A stretch of 64,000 nucleotides of DNA from Arcuatula senhousia (Eukaryota; Mollusca; Bivalvia; Mytilida; Mytilidae): contig OZ020305.1 in the NCBI GenBank assembly GCA_963971305.1, positions 46,771,750 through 46,835,749 on the forward strand, read 5' to 3'. The translations under genes were made by a program, and so were the position numbers. Below the pieces are notes generated by a model, which did not search any database, was not told where the DNA came from, and saw only the letters and a program-made list of their open reading frames with translations. Of the stretch, positions 27,001-36,853 are shown in pieces. Each line of letters opens with the position of its first letter. The stretch's first letter is position 1.

Positions 27001-30000
27001 GGACTGGAACTGAAGACTTCGAGAGTTTATAGTGAAAAAACCAAGTCGGTGACCCCCAAATATTTTTACATCAATAGAAAGGAAATTAAAATCGGATTTA
27101 TATATAATTTTTCCAAAAAAATTGTTGGATACGTTTTTTCTGATGAATAATTAAAGTGAAAACCGTACGCTTTTTAGGTCCTTTTTTAACGTTATTTCAA
27201 TATAAATAAAATATTGAACATCCAATTTTCAATGCCCCATATCTTCTAAGATATATCGGTGACCTATATATTTTTTTCGGTATTTTGGTAGGAATTGACA
27301 AAATAAATCTACATACCAAATTTAAAAAAAATTGTTGGACTAAATCATTTACGTACCTATCACCTTAAAGGAACATGATTGAAAACATTTAATCATAAAT
27401 TTGATTTTAAGGTAAAATAAATGTATACAAATGTATATCCATGTATAGTTCATGGTAACTTTTCTAAACAACTAAGTACAACATTTCGATATTATTTTAT
27501 AAAGAATTGGTTATGGGTTCTATTTTGCATTATGAGGGTCATTGGTTGTATGACTAACAATTGGGATTGTAGTACATGTATGCAGTGGTACTTTCAGACC
27601 CTTTATTAAAAATATTTATCGGTAATTAGTGGCTTTTTCCTTTGATCTCATCTGCCTGATATTTTTTAGTATCATGGACAGTCCGTGATACAAGAAAATA
27701 TCAGCTGGGAGCACTTGATAACTGTGACGTCATGCGATTAAATGTGATGTTATTTGTGACACCATGTTATGTCATTGTACTGAAAACTTGTTAAATGTGT
27801 GTGTTTTATAATTACCGATAAAAAGAATATTATATACTTTCCTTTTTGATACTATCTACATCTAGTCTCGTATCAGACTCGTACTAATGGACTCGTCTGA
27901 TACTCACCTAGAAATAGATAGTATCAAAACGGAAAGTACATATTATTCTATATATACTTTTCAAACAATAAACCTGATACAGATTATTAAAAGATACTTA
28001 TTTCTAGGTACAAAGGTAGAGAGCAATTCCTTTCTCAGCCCTAGATGGGGAGGCATATACATTTACAACGTACCCAACCCTGGAAAGAAAGTCAGTCTAC
28101 CAGTCACGGTGAATCTTGATATGAAATCTGTCATGGAGGTCTTCATTGCTCAGCTTAAACTACTTCTTAATTTACAATCCCTGGTAAGTTAACTTTGATA
28201 ATTTGTGCATGTTAAAATCTGCCTTTTTTCTAGAGACAAATAAGAATATATTCAAGGGTGTTTCATTAAGGGCCATACTTCCTAATTGGGATGATCAATC
28301 TCTATGTTTGATAAAACAAGACAAAGACACACTGAAGAAATTGAAGATTGCAATGGCCCTGACTTGGTGCAATGTACAGGCATTTCAAAAGAAATGGTGG
28401 CATAAAAAAAAGTTTTAAGGTGCCAAACTTTTCCTTTTTCATGGTACAGTAGTAACACAAAAAACAACACAGTTTTGAGATACAATGGGTATAATGAGGA
28501 AAGCATCTTAAAGTTTGAGTTAGAATTATATTCTTTTTATTTCAGACACTTGATGGTGTAGATATTGCTGATCCAAAAAATAAGATAGTTTCAGAATGGG
28601 TATGTCCTAATAAGAAATGACTAAACTTTAAAAACAGTGGTTCATCAAATTAAAATAATGACAAAGACAGGAAGGGCCCTGTCGACATGCCAACAAAATT
28701 TAAGACTTGTACACTGTAGTATAAATTGTATTGGAGTTTAAAGGTTCTGAAAGTTCAGTTGTAAAAATCAATGATGTTTGCCAAATCCAGTGTATCAATT
28801 TCCACAAAGTATTACTTGAAATAGCAATTCTTGATATGCTACTGAATATCTGTACAAGATAATACAAAAACACACAAAAGTTAATAATATAAAGAAAGAG
28901 GCTTTAATTGAAAAAAAAGAGTATTATCTATTGATAATTTCAATTCATAATTATAATTCATATGATTTGTCCTTATACATGTACTTTTGTATTTAAATGT
29001 ACAGATGGCCCTCCCGTTTTTAAAATATTAGTGACCCCCAACATTGATGGACCTTGACCAAGAACTTAAGCAAAGTCGTTCATGCATAAAATATAGGTCC
29101 CAGTGACCTACTTTCTAGTTGATGATGTTATTCTACCCAAGACAATTCTAGTGGTGAAATATCATTGATCCCCAACATCTAGCATCAAAGTTATGAACCA
29201 TAACCAAGAACTGAAAAAAAGTTGTTCATGTGTAAAATATAGGTCAGAGTGACCTACTTTCTAGTGGGTGGTGTAGTGCTACCCAAGACACATCTAGTGA
29301 TGAAATGTAAAGACCCCCAACATTTAGTATCGGAGTTATGGACCTTAACCAAGAATTTACCAAACTCATTCATGCATATAAAAAAAGGTTGCAATGACCT
29401 ACTTTGGAGTGGATGATGTAGCACTACCCAAATCTAGTGGAGGAATATCATTGACCTCCAACATTTAGTATCCGAGTTATGGACTTTAACCAAGAACTTT
29501 ACCAAAGTGTTACAGATGGACGGAAGGACATGGGTATATCTATATATCAGATCCACCAACATTGTTGTGCCACAAAAATCATACAAAAAGATAAAAATGA
29601 AGTTGCATACAATAGAGAATGTATAACAAAACCTTTTAGAAACAAAATAAATTTCAAAATGTCAAAGAAAACAAAACTTAAATGCTTGGTTACATACCGG
29701 AGAAATGAAAACTACAATAGACCCCTCTTGGTTTAGGCATTTCAAATTAAATTTTGCGTCTATTATTTTTTCTTAGGAAATAGATAACTGGTTAAGATAT
29801 AGATGTATTGAAAACTTAGGAACATCAGCATCAACACTGAAGTCATTAGCACAGCTTGTAGGGAAGATCAGAAATATGGTGATTCAGGATGATATAGGCG
29901 AACAGGTAAAGAAATCTGACTTAACTGTAGCTTTTTGTTCAGTTATAACAAGCAAGCATATGATTTGAGAGGTGCCCCTAAAATGGTGGATATATCATAA

Positions 30001-33000
30001 ATCATTTAAAAGGAACCAGACTTGACCTTCTCTTATGTCAATCACAGGTCCCATTCAGCAAAATATCTGTCTTTGTGTTATACAGTCAACCCTCTTTACA
30101 ACGACCGTGTTAGTTTCCAGTCAGAAATGACGTTAAACTGAATTTGCTGTTATAATGAATTTCTATTTTTGTATTATTATTATTATCTCCCTTTCTAGTC
30201 TTTTTTTTAGGACAAATTGACAGCAAGAAGAAAGGAGTGAATTATTTTTAACAAACATGATTTTGTTATGTTTTGTAATAAAGATTTTTTTACATTAGTA
30301 TGTCTTTGATTGTTTTTTATTTATTTGTACAAATGTACATGGAATATTTTCGACCTTGTGAAAGATTATTTGTTGTGTTGTTATGGTCTCGGTGACTAGC
30401 TCAACAATTCTGGCTTCGTCTAGTGTCAGTCTCAATCAAGGGTTTGGAAAGTTTTATAGCTGATTTGGGTCATTTTAGTCAGATTGTGCTGAATACGTAC
30501 TAAACATAACAATGACCCCCCTTTTTCCTTTACCCTCCTTTAAAATCCATCTTTTAATCTACAAAGGCAGTGCTTGTTTGTGAATAACGTTTTCTGACAT
30601 CAAACTTGATATCCAGAAGGGCAAACTCGATTTGCGCCAAAAAGAATCTAACTGCGCCACAATCCAATTGCGCCAGTACTCTAATTGCGCCACTTTCTTT
30701 GGACTACCCTAGGTAGAAACTGATCCAATGAAAATATTGCTAACAACTGGTAGCACAGGTAAGAAGACAAAGAATCTCGACCGGAATCATGACGACTTCT
30801 TAGAGCTTCAGTGTCGATGCTTCTGATTTTGATGTATGTTGTGGCCTGTAACTGTTTTTTATTGTATCTAAAAATACAAACATTGACGGATAGGAGGAAT
30901 AAAATTGTTTATTGTAATGGCAATGAAAAGCCTCAGGTCCATTGTTTGTGCGTCTAGCAATTGATGGAGTCTCAGCCCAAACAGACGGTGGATACATTGC
31001 ATTGTAACCAATGTACAAATGTAATAAGACAGCACGTTGTCAGCAAACTTTTCAACTCTAGCGTCAGAAGGCATGTCGGGCATTAAATCTTCAGCAAAGC
31101 AGTCGGAAATTTCCTCTGGCGCAAGAAAAGCCAACCCCAAAAAGTACTGCAGCCACTTGCTGATGTCACTGCCTTTTTTGTTGTATTCTTTAGAAAGTCC
31201 ACTGCTTTGAATATTTCTCCACCAGGATAGACCGAGATGAAACCTACAAGCTTTGATAATAACTCCAGGAAACAGGTCCCTCACAGTAATATGCATACGA
31301 TCCTCAAAATCTAAATGAATAATGCTAATATTTAGAGTTAAATTAAATCTCTCACAACTTTCTATTATCATTGAAAACATTCTTTTGTAACATATCTCAG
31401 ATTTGGATGGAAGTAAACAGAAAATCAAAGGAATGTAATGTCCATTTTTAAATCCATGTATTGTGTAAAGTTGTTTAAAGTACTTTGGACAACACTTAAA
31501 AGTACAGTCGGCAAAAATATCATCTGATACTAAACAAAGAAAACGTAGATTTGCTTCACAACCAAATAAAATGATTCCACTTTCAGCATCATTGCATAGA
31601 ACAAAGTCGTCGCCTTTGTTTGTCTTCACTTCATATTATCCAGAGAGCTGTGAAATTCAGCCTGATTTTTACAAATATGCATACAGGTAAGGGTGGCGCT
31701 ATTAGATTCTGTTTACTGGCGCAGTTAGAGTATTGGCCGAATTTATTTGTGGCGCAGTTTCTATCTTTGAAAATACCCAATTGGCGCAAATTGATTCCGG
31801 CCATCCAGAACAAGCTTTTATTTCAGGAAGAGTCTCTTCATAGATAAAAAATTCTTTTGTTTTCCTTGTAAACAAAACACGTTTTGTGAAAAAGTGAAAG
31901 TGAAAGTACAATGCCTGTATGTGGATTGATAAATGGGGAACACAAATAAACATATTAAATGTAAATGTTATTCTAAAGTGCAATTGGTAACAATTATTGT
32001 TTTTATTAGTATCAAACTAATAACAACAATTTGCACAATGAAAGAGTATTTACAAAATAAATATGTTCCCGCACATGCGTAGTCAAACACCATGTAAATG
32101 TCCACATGTTTTGATAAATATCAAACATCAAAGATTTAAATTCAAAATGCCTTTCAGACCTTTAATTGAAGCCATATTCCTGTCAACTTGTTGTACATTG
32201 TATAACGGAAATGTCATGCAAGGTTAATTTCACAATAGCAACAGGTTATAAAATTAATACTCTACACAAGGGCATATTAATTACAGGTAAATCTTGATAA
32301 TTTGTCGTTATAACGGATCGATTTGTGCTTGATTATGACCGTTTGTTACCGACATTCACTGTCGGAGTCGGAAACCGAATATTCCGTTATTTCGAGTATA
32401 AATTACATGTGGGCACGTTTGTTCCCATTAAAGTTTTGTTGGATGTTGAATTTTCCGTTAAATCGAATGTTGTTGTAGCAAGGGTTGACTGTAATCTTAA
32501 TGATAATTGTGTTAAATGATAAAAATAAGTGTGGTTTGTAAATTTTCTGTGCTATTCAGAGTGTAAAAGTCATCAAGGTCTGTAGACATATTTTATAAAT
32601 ACTGTATAATCATTTATTTTCGTGGGGATAAATTTTCGTGGTTTAGAGCACAAAACTGAATTGGTGGGGACAAATTTTCGTGGATTTTCAATTTTAATAT
32701 AAACTCTTTAAGCAAATATTTTAAGTTCGAGGGGATTTAATTTCATGGATTTTTCTTACCAACGAAATAAACGAAAATTAATCCCCCACGAATATTTCTG
32801 CTTCTACAGTATGCATTAAAGGTGATTTTACTTTGAAAACATTGGAATACATTATGTAATGAGTTTTTACCTTTAAAGTACATGTGATTCTGGATGTTTA
32901 CATCAGGTAAGCTGATATTTTTGAGAATTTTTGGCTAGATTTGAAGTAAAAAATCCAGGTTATAAAATGGTGAACAGCGGGCAGGCAGCAGTAAGGCCAG

Positions 33001-34558
33001 CTTGTGGGGAAGAAATTTTCATAACAGTTTTCACAGCAACTAGTAAACACTATTAAGATTTGGTATACAGCATCAGGGTTGGGTTCCAAAACCTGGGATT
33101 TGATTTCAGGTCTGTGGCACACTTACTTCCTGCTGCCATTTTTGACATTGACAGATTTTTTCAAACTATTTTGCTGACTCAAACTTTGTGTAACACACAA
33201 TAATACATATTTAAAAAACAAATAATTAAAAAATACATTGTTTAACTTCATGTGGTGTACCATTATTTTTTTCAGGTTAAAGAAGCTGTTAGCAGTATAA
33301 AATCTAGTCATAACTATTTAGCTCAGGGAAAATTAGAGAAAGCCTTTCTACAGTCACAAAAAGCATTAATAGCATCAGGTATGTTGACACTGTCAGTGCT
33401 TAATGGTATGATTAAATGTTTTGTTTATGCCCTGTGTACCAAAGTAGATTTAGGTCTGTCTGTACATCCCAACCTAGGTTTACCATCAGGTTGGAGTAAC
33501 TGTTTCATCTTGCCAGACAGGGCATCATGTGTATTGGGCATATTCTTGTTTTTGTCATAACTTCGAATTTACAAGAACAGTAGAAACTGCATTCCTCATG
33601 AATACAAAATAATTGGTAATACATGTAGCATGAATTGAAAAAAAATTTTTTTCCTTTATGTAACCTTATTTCATATTTTTGTCTGCAAAACTTTGAAACT
33701 TATTTTTGATTGGTTTGAAATATGACAAATAGCTAACTCAAGTGGAAAAATTGGTATCAAATTTGCAGATTAATTTATGACATTAAATGTGTCTTACAAG
33801 GCAAATTCATTCTTGACAATTTTTCTCTTCTTTATTTAGATACATGTATGTTTTAGATTTTTTTAAAGATGCTAAGACATTTGCTAGATGCATGTTGTGT
33901 TTAATATTTCAACTGCAACTTGTTGCAGAAGCCATTCACAGATGTCAATTTTGTACTGTACATTGCCTTACATCCTGCACCACACAAAGAATTCAGTTGC
34001 TACCGTCAATCTATATTTTGCATGTTATTTCATTATATGATATGTGGTGCAGTTATTTTTAACATTGGCCAGTTACAGATAAGAGTTTCTCTTACCTGTG
34101 TAAATTTTGCTCCTATATACTTTATTATCTTTTACAGAAAAGGCCTTCTTTGATCCCTCATTGTTAGAGTTATTATATTTCCCAGAAGATCAAAAGTAAG
34201 TTTTTTCAAGATATTGAAATATATATATATATATTTTTCAAAACTTTAATATTAACAAAATGTTATTATGCAAATCCTTAAATTGTACTTGAGAGTTTCC
34301 TCTTGCCAACAACATTTATATAACCAAACTAAAAATCTGTTTCAGTTAAAATAGGGCCCTAAATCATCATGACATCTTAAAAAAAAAATTGTAACTTAAG
34401 TTACTTCAGATTTGCTGTTCATGAATATTTATGTATTTTTCAGATTTGCTATATACATTCCACTATTTCTACCAATAAGCCTGCCTGTGATTGCATCTAT
34501 ATATAAATCTTTGAAGTGGATCAAACAAAGACGTACAGAAAAAGCCAAACAAGAATGA
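15056..34558 (+). CDS. PIGS: PIG-S, GPI transamidase subunit; 15 exons, nearly complete
   Basis: Exons: 15056-15195, 15887-15983, 16356-16448, 17267-17395, 18865-18977, 20058-20175, 20525-20586, 20705-20819, 23950-24036, 28008-28183, 28546-28599, 29777-29905, 33276-33378, 34138-34195, 34444-34558. All have AG/GT borders and compatible phases, total 1589 nt (~529 codons; human PIG-S is 555). PIG-S is an ER-membrane subunit of the complex that attaches GPI anchors to proteins. The sequence shows an N-terminal membrane segment ending IPLWWQTTEVYRVSLPYSDI, then a lumenal domain with QWDIESGV, MEDLPHTINPLEV, SPRWGGIYIYNV and LAQLVGKIRNMVIQDDI. The C-terminal end has FFDPSLLELLYFPEDQKFAI, then a second membrane segment (IPLFLPISLPVIASI) and a lysine-rich tail. 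These match the human protein in order. A short first exon with the ATG is missing; it should end one base into the codon completed by AG at 15056. Introns hold many mobile elements. Confidence 0.93.
16942..17181. mobile_element. Short TIR element in a PIGS intron
   Basis: Ends TATGTCGCCTG and CAGGCGACATA are inverted copies, 240 bp apart. The interior includes CATTCGTCGTCCTGCATTG and a TTGATTTTTGGTATG motif also seen near 42885. Non-coding, immediately before exon 4. Confidence 0.65.
17396..18864. other. PIGS intron 4, no feature recognised
   Basis: AT-rich intron of about 1.47 kb. I see no repeat structure of note, no coding frame and no RNA gene. Confidence 0.5.
19150..19740. mobile_element. 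TIR element filled with ACTCGTAA motifs
   Basis: The ends CCCCCTTCACATTTACGA and, inverted, CCCCCTTCACATATACGA delimit about 590 bp. The interior is packed with variants of (A)CTCGTAA or TTACGAG in both orientations, roughly twenty or more. It lies in PIGS intron 5. The open frame 19761-19378 on the minus strand is a by-product of this composition. Confidence 0.7.
20820..21749. other. Start of PIGS intron 8, little recognisable
   Basis: AT-rich. Near 21690-21745 there is a fragment (TGTTGCTTGTTTAAA..TTCAGCTCATCGAGCTCTACAAAAG) of the monomer that forms the tandem array at 37260-38640. Nothing else was recognised. Confidence 0.5.
21750..22280. mobile_element. 530-bp TIR MITE
   Basis: About 37-bp inverted ends: left ..GAGATGTGGAATAAGTGTACGCGACACA, right (inverted) ..TAGATGTGGAATAATTGTACGCGACACA. 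It interrupts the array-monomer fragment at 21690-21745. The frame at 21931-22140 has no recognisable domain. Confidence 0.7.
22450..22610. repeat. Dispersed repeat ending in a poly-C tract
   Basis: Reads AGGTCCAGAAATTTTTGAAA, then GGGGGTGG and finally a run of about 20 C before GGATCCGCCACTG. The reverse complement resembles 3135-3185, and 34645-34815 carries related sequence. Non-coding. Confidence 0.5.
22700..22786. repeat. Hairpin (inverted repeat)
   Basis: CACAGGGGCTTGGATT returns as AATCCAAGCCCCTGTGG, with about 50 bases between the arms. Confidence 0.65.
22790..23949. other. Rest of PIGS intron 8, no feature recognised
   Basis: AT-rich, about 1.2 kb. The 95-codon open frame at 23518-23805 has no domain I recognise and no splice context, so I do not call it a gene. 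Confidence 0.5.
24136..27368. mobile_element. 3.2-kb TTAA-flanked TIR element
   Basis: Left edge TTAA then GGTGATAGGTACGTAAA; right edge, inverted, the same 17 bases and TTAA. The TIR is perfect and the TTAA duplication is exact. That combination belongs to piggyBac and Kolobok transposons; a GG start fits Kolobok better, which is inference. The interior has no intact transposase. It carries two C/G homopolymer tracts (25097-25125 and 25537-25553) bounding a smaller inverted unit with GTTGAAC at both ends. The small frames at 26400-26209 (minus, lysine-rich) and 26893-27150 (plus) have no recognised domain. It sits in PIGS intron 9 and makes up most of that intron. Confidence 0.75.
27610..27822. 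mobile_element. Small TIR element
   Basis: Ends ATTTATCGGTAATTA and, inverted, TTTTATCGGTAATTA. Inside is the palindrome GTATCATGGACAGTCCGTGATAC near 27670. It directly abuts the foldback at 27823. Confidence 0.55.
27823..27946. repeat. 124-bp foldback just before PIGS exon 10
   Basis: Arms of about 55 bases: left ..ACTTTCCTTTTTGATACTATCT..CGTATCAGAC, right (inverted) ..ACTTTCCGTTTTGATACTATCT..GAGTATCAGAC. The loop is about ten bases (TACTAATGGA region). It ends about 60 bases upstream of the exon 10 acceptor at 28007, inside the branch-point region. Confidence 0.8.
29010..29520. repeat. Tandem repeat, ~125-bp unit, about four copies
   Basis: Each unit carries CCCCAACAT..T(A/G)G(T/C)AT, GACC(T/A)TAACCAAGAACT, a TTCATGCATA motif and GTGACCTACTTTCTAG. 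It ends near GACGGAAGGACATGG, a pearl-like microsatellite signature. Lies between PIGS exons 11 and 12. Confidence 0.65.
30617..31800. mobile_element. MULE-type element with clustered TGCGCCA sites
   Basis: The left flank (30633-30692) has four TGCGCCA motifs spaced about 16-20 bases apart, all in one orientation. The right flank (31694-31788) has four TGGCGC(A/T) motifs in the opposite orientation. Between them is one transposase reading frame. Such inverted arrays look like transposase binding sites near the two ends of a transposon. Exact termini and target duplication are not resolved. Confidence 0.6.
30868..31629 (-). CDS. MULE-family transposase, short (253 aa)
   Basis: The frame is intact. 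It matches the MULE transposase domain: SDDIFADCTFKCCPKYFKQL (first Asp in the DCTF motif), then YTIHGFKNGHYIPLIFCLLP, IIHLDFED (second acidic position), ACRFHLGLSWWRNIQSSGL (C-x2-H motif), and WLQYFLGLAFLAPEEISDC. MULE proteins are cut-and-paste DDE transposases, and bivalve relatives usually carry an N-terminal FLYWCH zinc finger. None is present here and the protein is shorter than typical, so it is probably truncated and may not be active. It is antisense to PIGS and sits within PIGS intron 12. Confidence 0.75.
   Translation of the reverse strand: MKTNKGDDFVLCNDAESGIILFGCEANLRFLCLVSDDIFADCTFKCCPKYFKQLYTIHGFKNGHYIPLIFCLLPSKSEICYKRMFSMIIESCERFNLTLNISIIHLDFEDRMHITVRDLFPGVIIKACRFHLGLSWWRNIQSSGLSKEYNKKGSDISKWLQYFLGLAFLAPEEISDCFAEDLMPDMPSDARVEKFADNVLSYYICTLVTMQCIHRLFGLRLHQLLDAQTMDLRLFIAITINNFIPPIRQCLYF
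32600..32811. mobile_element. TACTGTA-type MITE, second copy
   Basis: Ends TACTGTATAATCATTTATTT and, inverted, TACTGTAGAAGCAGAAATAT. Inside are two TTTTCGTGG motifs on the left and CACGAAAATTAATC-like copies on the right. About 210 bp, with TA edges. Confidence 0.7.
32930..33170. repeat. Dispersed repeat, copy A
   Basis: AAAAATCCAGGTTATAAAATGGTGAA, with CAGCAACTA, ATACAG(C/T)ATCA, GGGATTTGATTTCAGGTCTG and CCATTTTTGAC in the same order as at 41160-41390. Lies just upstream of PIGS exon 13. Confidence 0.6.
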
Positions 34559-34644
34559 AACAAAAATTTGATCTCCAAAACTAGATTTGTTTGAAGTGCT
34601 TAGTGAGGATTTAATATTTTTAGTGACAGTAATGAATGCAGTGG

Positions 34645-34815
34645 TAAATCAAAGGGGTGTTCCCGGGGTTGTTACCCCCATTCCTCTGAAAATTTTGATA
34701 TTTTCATGTAGATTTGGGGCAAAATTAGTCAGTAACTCCCATTTTGTCCAGAATGGACTGAATGTGTACCACCACCACCCCCTCCTGTTGAAAATTCTGG
34801 ACCTGTCCCTGGAAT
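34645..34815. repeat. Dispersed repeat in the PIGS 3' untranslated region
   Basis: GGGGTGTTCCCGGGGTTGTTACCCCCAT, then CCACCACCACCCCCTCCTGTTG and GAAAATTCTGGACCTGTCCC. The last motif is shared with the repeats at 22450 and, in part, 3135. Starts about 90 bases after the PIGS stop codon. Confidence 0.5.
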
Positions 34816-34871
34816 TAACTTTTGATATATTACTTTGGTAGAAATTTTTTGTTTGAATGTTATTCAATAGA

Positions 34872-34877
34872 AATAAA
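34872..34877 (+). promoter_or_regulatory. Candidate polyadenylation signal of PIGS
   Basis: AATAAA about 315 bases after the TGA at 34556-34558. A second AATAAA lies at 34957. Either would give a compact 3' untranslated region that includes the repeat at 34645. Confidence 0.45.
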
Positions 34878-34969
34878 ACTATATGAGTATTCAATAACTC
34901 TGTGAAACCTCCTACTTCTGAATGTAAGACAGCATTTCAAAGACGTAAATGTTGAAAATAAAGATAATT

Positions 34970-35363
34970 TTGGCAACAATATTTCATTATTTGATTTTAC
35001 TTTCAAAAGATTATATTTCATTTTGTTTTTGTCCCATAACATTTGAATTCCTTATTTTTGTGGCCACAAAATTTTGTGTACATTTATTCCTAAATTGTTT
35101 TTTTCATGGACCTCATTTTCTAGATTTGAAATTTTGACAGTCAACCACATAATGCCATCCATATTTTTTTAATCCTAGTTGAAAAAAGAAGTACATTTCA
35201 TGTAAAACCTAGAAAGAACTGAATTTGATTTATTTTACATGGATTTCTTGTAAGTCCTATTTGTTGTGTTTTATTTTTGAAGATACATGAGTTCATGTTG
35301 TAATCAAATTTTTAGTATTTCAATTAATGTGCAATTGTCTCCTTATAGATAGTTTTTTGTTAG
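34970..35363. other. Intergenic, no feature recognised
   Basis: AT-rich sequence after the PIGS polyadenylation signals. Nothing coding or structured was seen. Confidence 0.45.
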
Positions 35364-36853
35364 TTTTTAGCTCACCTGACTCGAAGGGTATGTGAGCTAT
35401 TGTCATTGTTTCAGACCATAGTTTTAAGCTTATAGCTAAAAAGTATAAGAGATAGAGAAAATCCGAAGCAACATTCCTTCTTTAGTATCAAAAGCTCACC
35501 GTTTTTTCCCCTTAATGGTCAAAATTGACCATTTTCACAGTTTTTGGACTTTATCTTGAAAACTGTAGAGGAAAAGTTAGCATTGCAAAATTGTTCAGCT
35601 TATCGAGAGCTACAAAAATGATTTCAGGGCCAAAATTGTCAGATCATCCTGTTAAGAATTATCCCCCTTTAACTGTTTTCAATCAATTTTAACTTGTTTT
35701 TTTTTCAAATGGAAAGCCTTGTAACTTTGTATTCTTGATCTTACAAGTGTTTTCTATCCTAACTAGTTTATTTAATGTTACTTACCAAGTACATGTAGAC
35801 CATGTTGCACACTTGGTAAGAGGCTTTAGCATAAGAGATCAGGTGAGCGATTCAGGATCCTGGGAGCCTGAAGTTCACTTAAGAATGAAAATGTTAGAGC
35901 CATATGAACAAAACAAAATAGCTGTAAAAAAATATCTTTACATTATCATGTTAAAATTATGTTGTTCATAATCTTATAAACCATAAACTTGAATTTGTCA
36001 TAATTTGCTTCAAGGATGTTGAAAAATATTTTTCAGTGTGAATTAAATTTGTAGTATTAAAAATAAGTAGCTATAAGTTTAATAACTTATGATTGTGTCA
36101 GATTGCATGAATTGATAAAGTCTGATTTCAATCGAATTGTTATATATAAAAAAAATTGATTTTGGTGACATTGAAGCAAAATCTTACCAAGTCTTAAGTG
36201 ATGCATTTCTTTTCTCTTTATTTTAGTAGTCATATAATAAAACAATCACCAACTTGTATTATTAGTGAATATTTTTTAAATATCCTCTAAAAAATTATCC
36301 CAATCTCCCTGTTGGTTAAGTGAACATGATTTTCTTCATGTTGATAAAACCTGGCATTCACCTTGATCAGTATCAGTAAATGTATAATATGTACTATTCT
36401 AGATTGTTCTTAAATGTTATTTGTTGCTTTTTGATACTATTTTTTTCTTTTTATACAGTATATGTATTTATTGTAATAAATGTTTTTATCATAGTTTTTG
36501 TCTTTTTGTGATTATACGACCGCAAAATTTTTGCGATCATATAATGTTATGGCGATGTCGTCATCGTCGTCTGTGGACACTTTGGTTTCTGTGCGATAAC
36601 TTGAGTAAATGTGGACTGAATGTTATGAAATTTAGATATGATGTTTGTTACAGCTTAAGGAAGGTTGGTATAGTATTTTGGGGTTGTGGCCCCTACTGTT
36701 TTAGAAAAAAGGGCTAAAACGGGTGTATTGACAAAACTGTTGTTCAATCGATTTTGAAAATTCTTTTTTTATTGAATTCATCATTAAATTCTATCAACAA
36801 AATGTTTCAATGGTTTTGATATATGTTGCACTGATACATTGCTACTGGAGGTA

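Larger units (their letters stand above)
30081..32493. mobile_element. pogo/Tigger-like non-autonomous element
   Basis: Ends TACAGTCAACCCTCTTTACA and, inverted, TACAGTCAACCCTTGCTACA, with TA at each edge. Interior motifs TTATAATGAATTTC and CCGTTATTTCGAGTATAAA are typical of tigger-type subterminal sequence. No pogo transposase is left. About 1.2 kb of its middle is the separate MULE-type element at 30617-31800. In PIGS intron 12. Confidence 0.65.
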
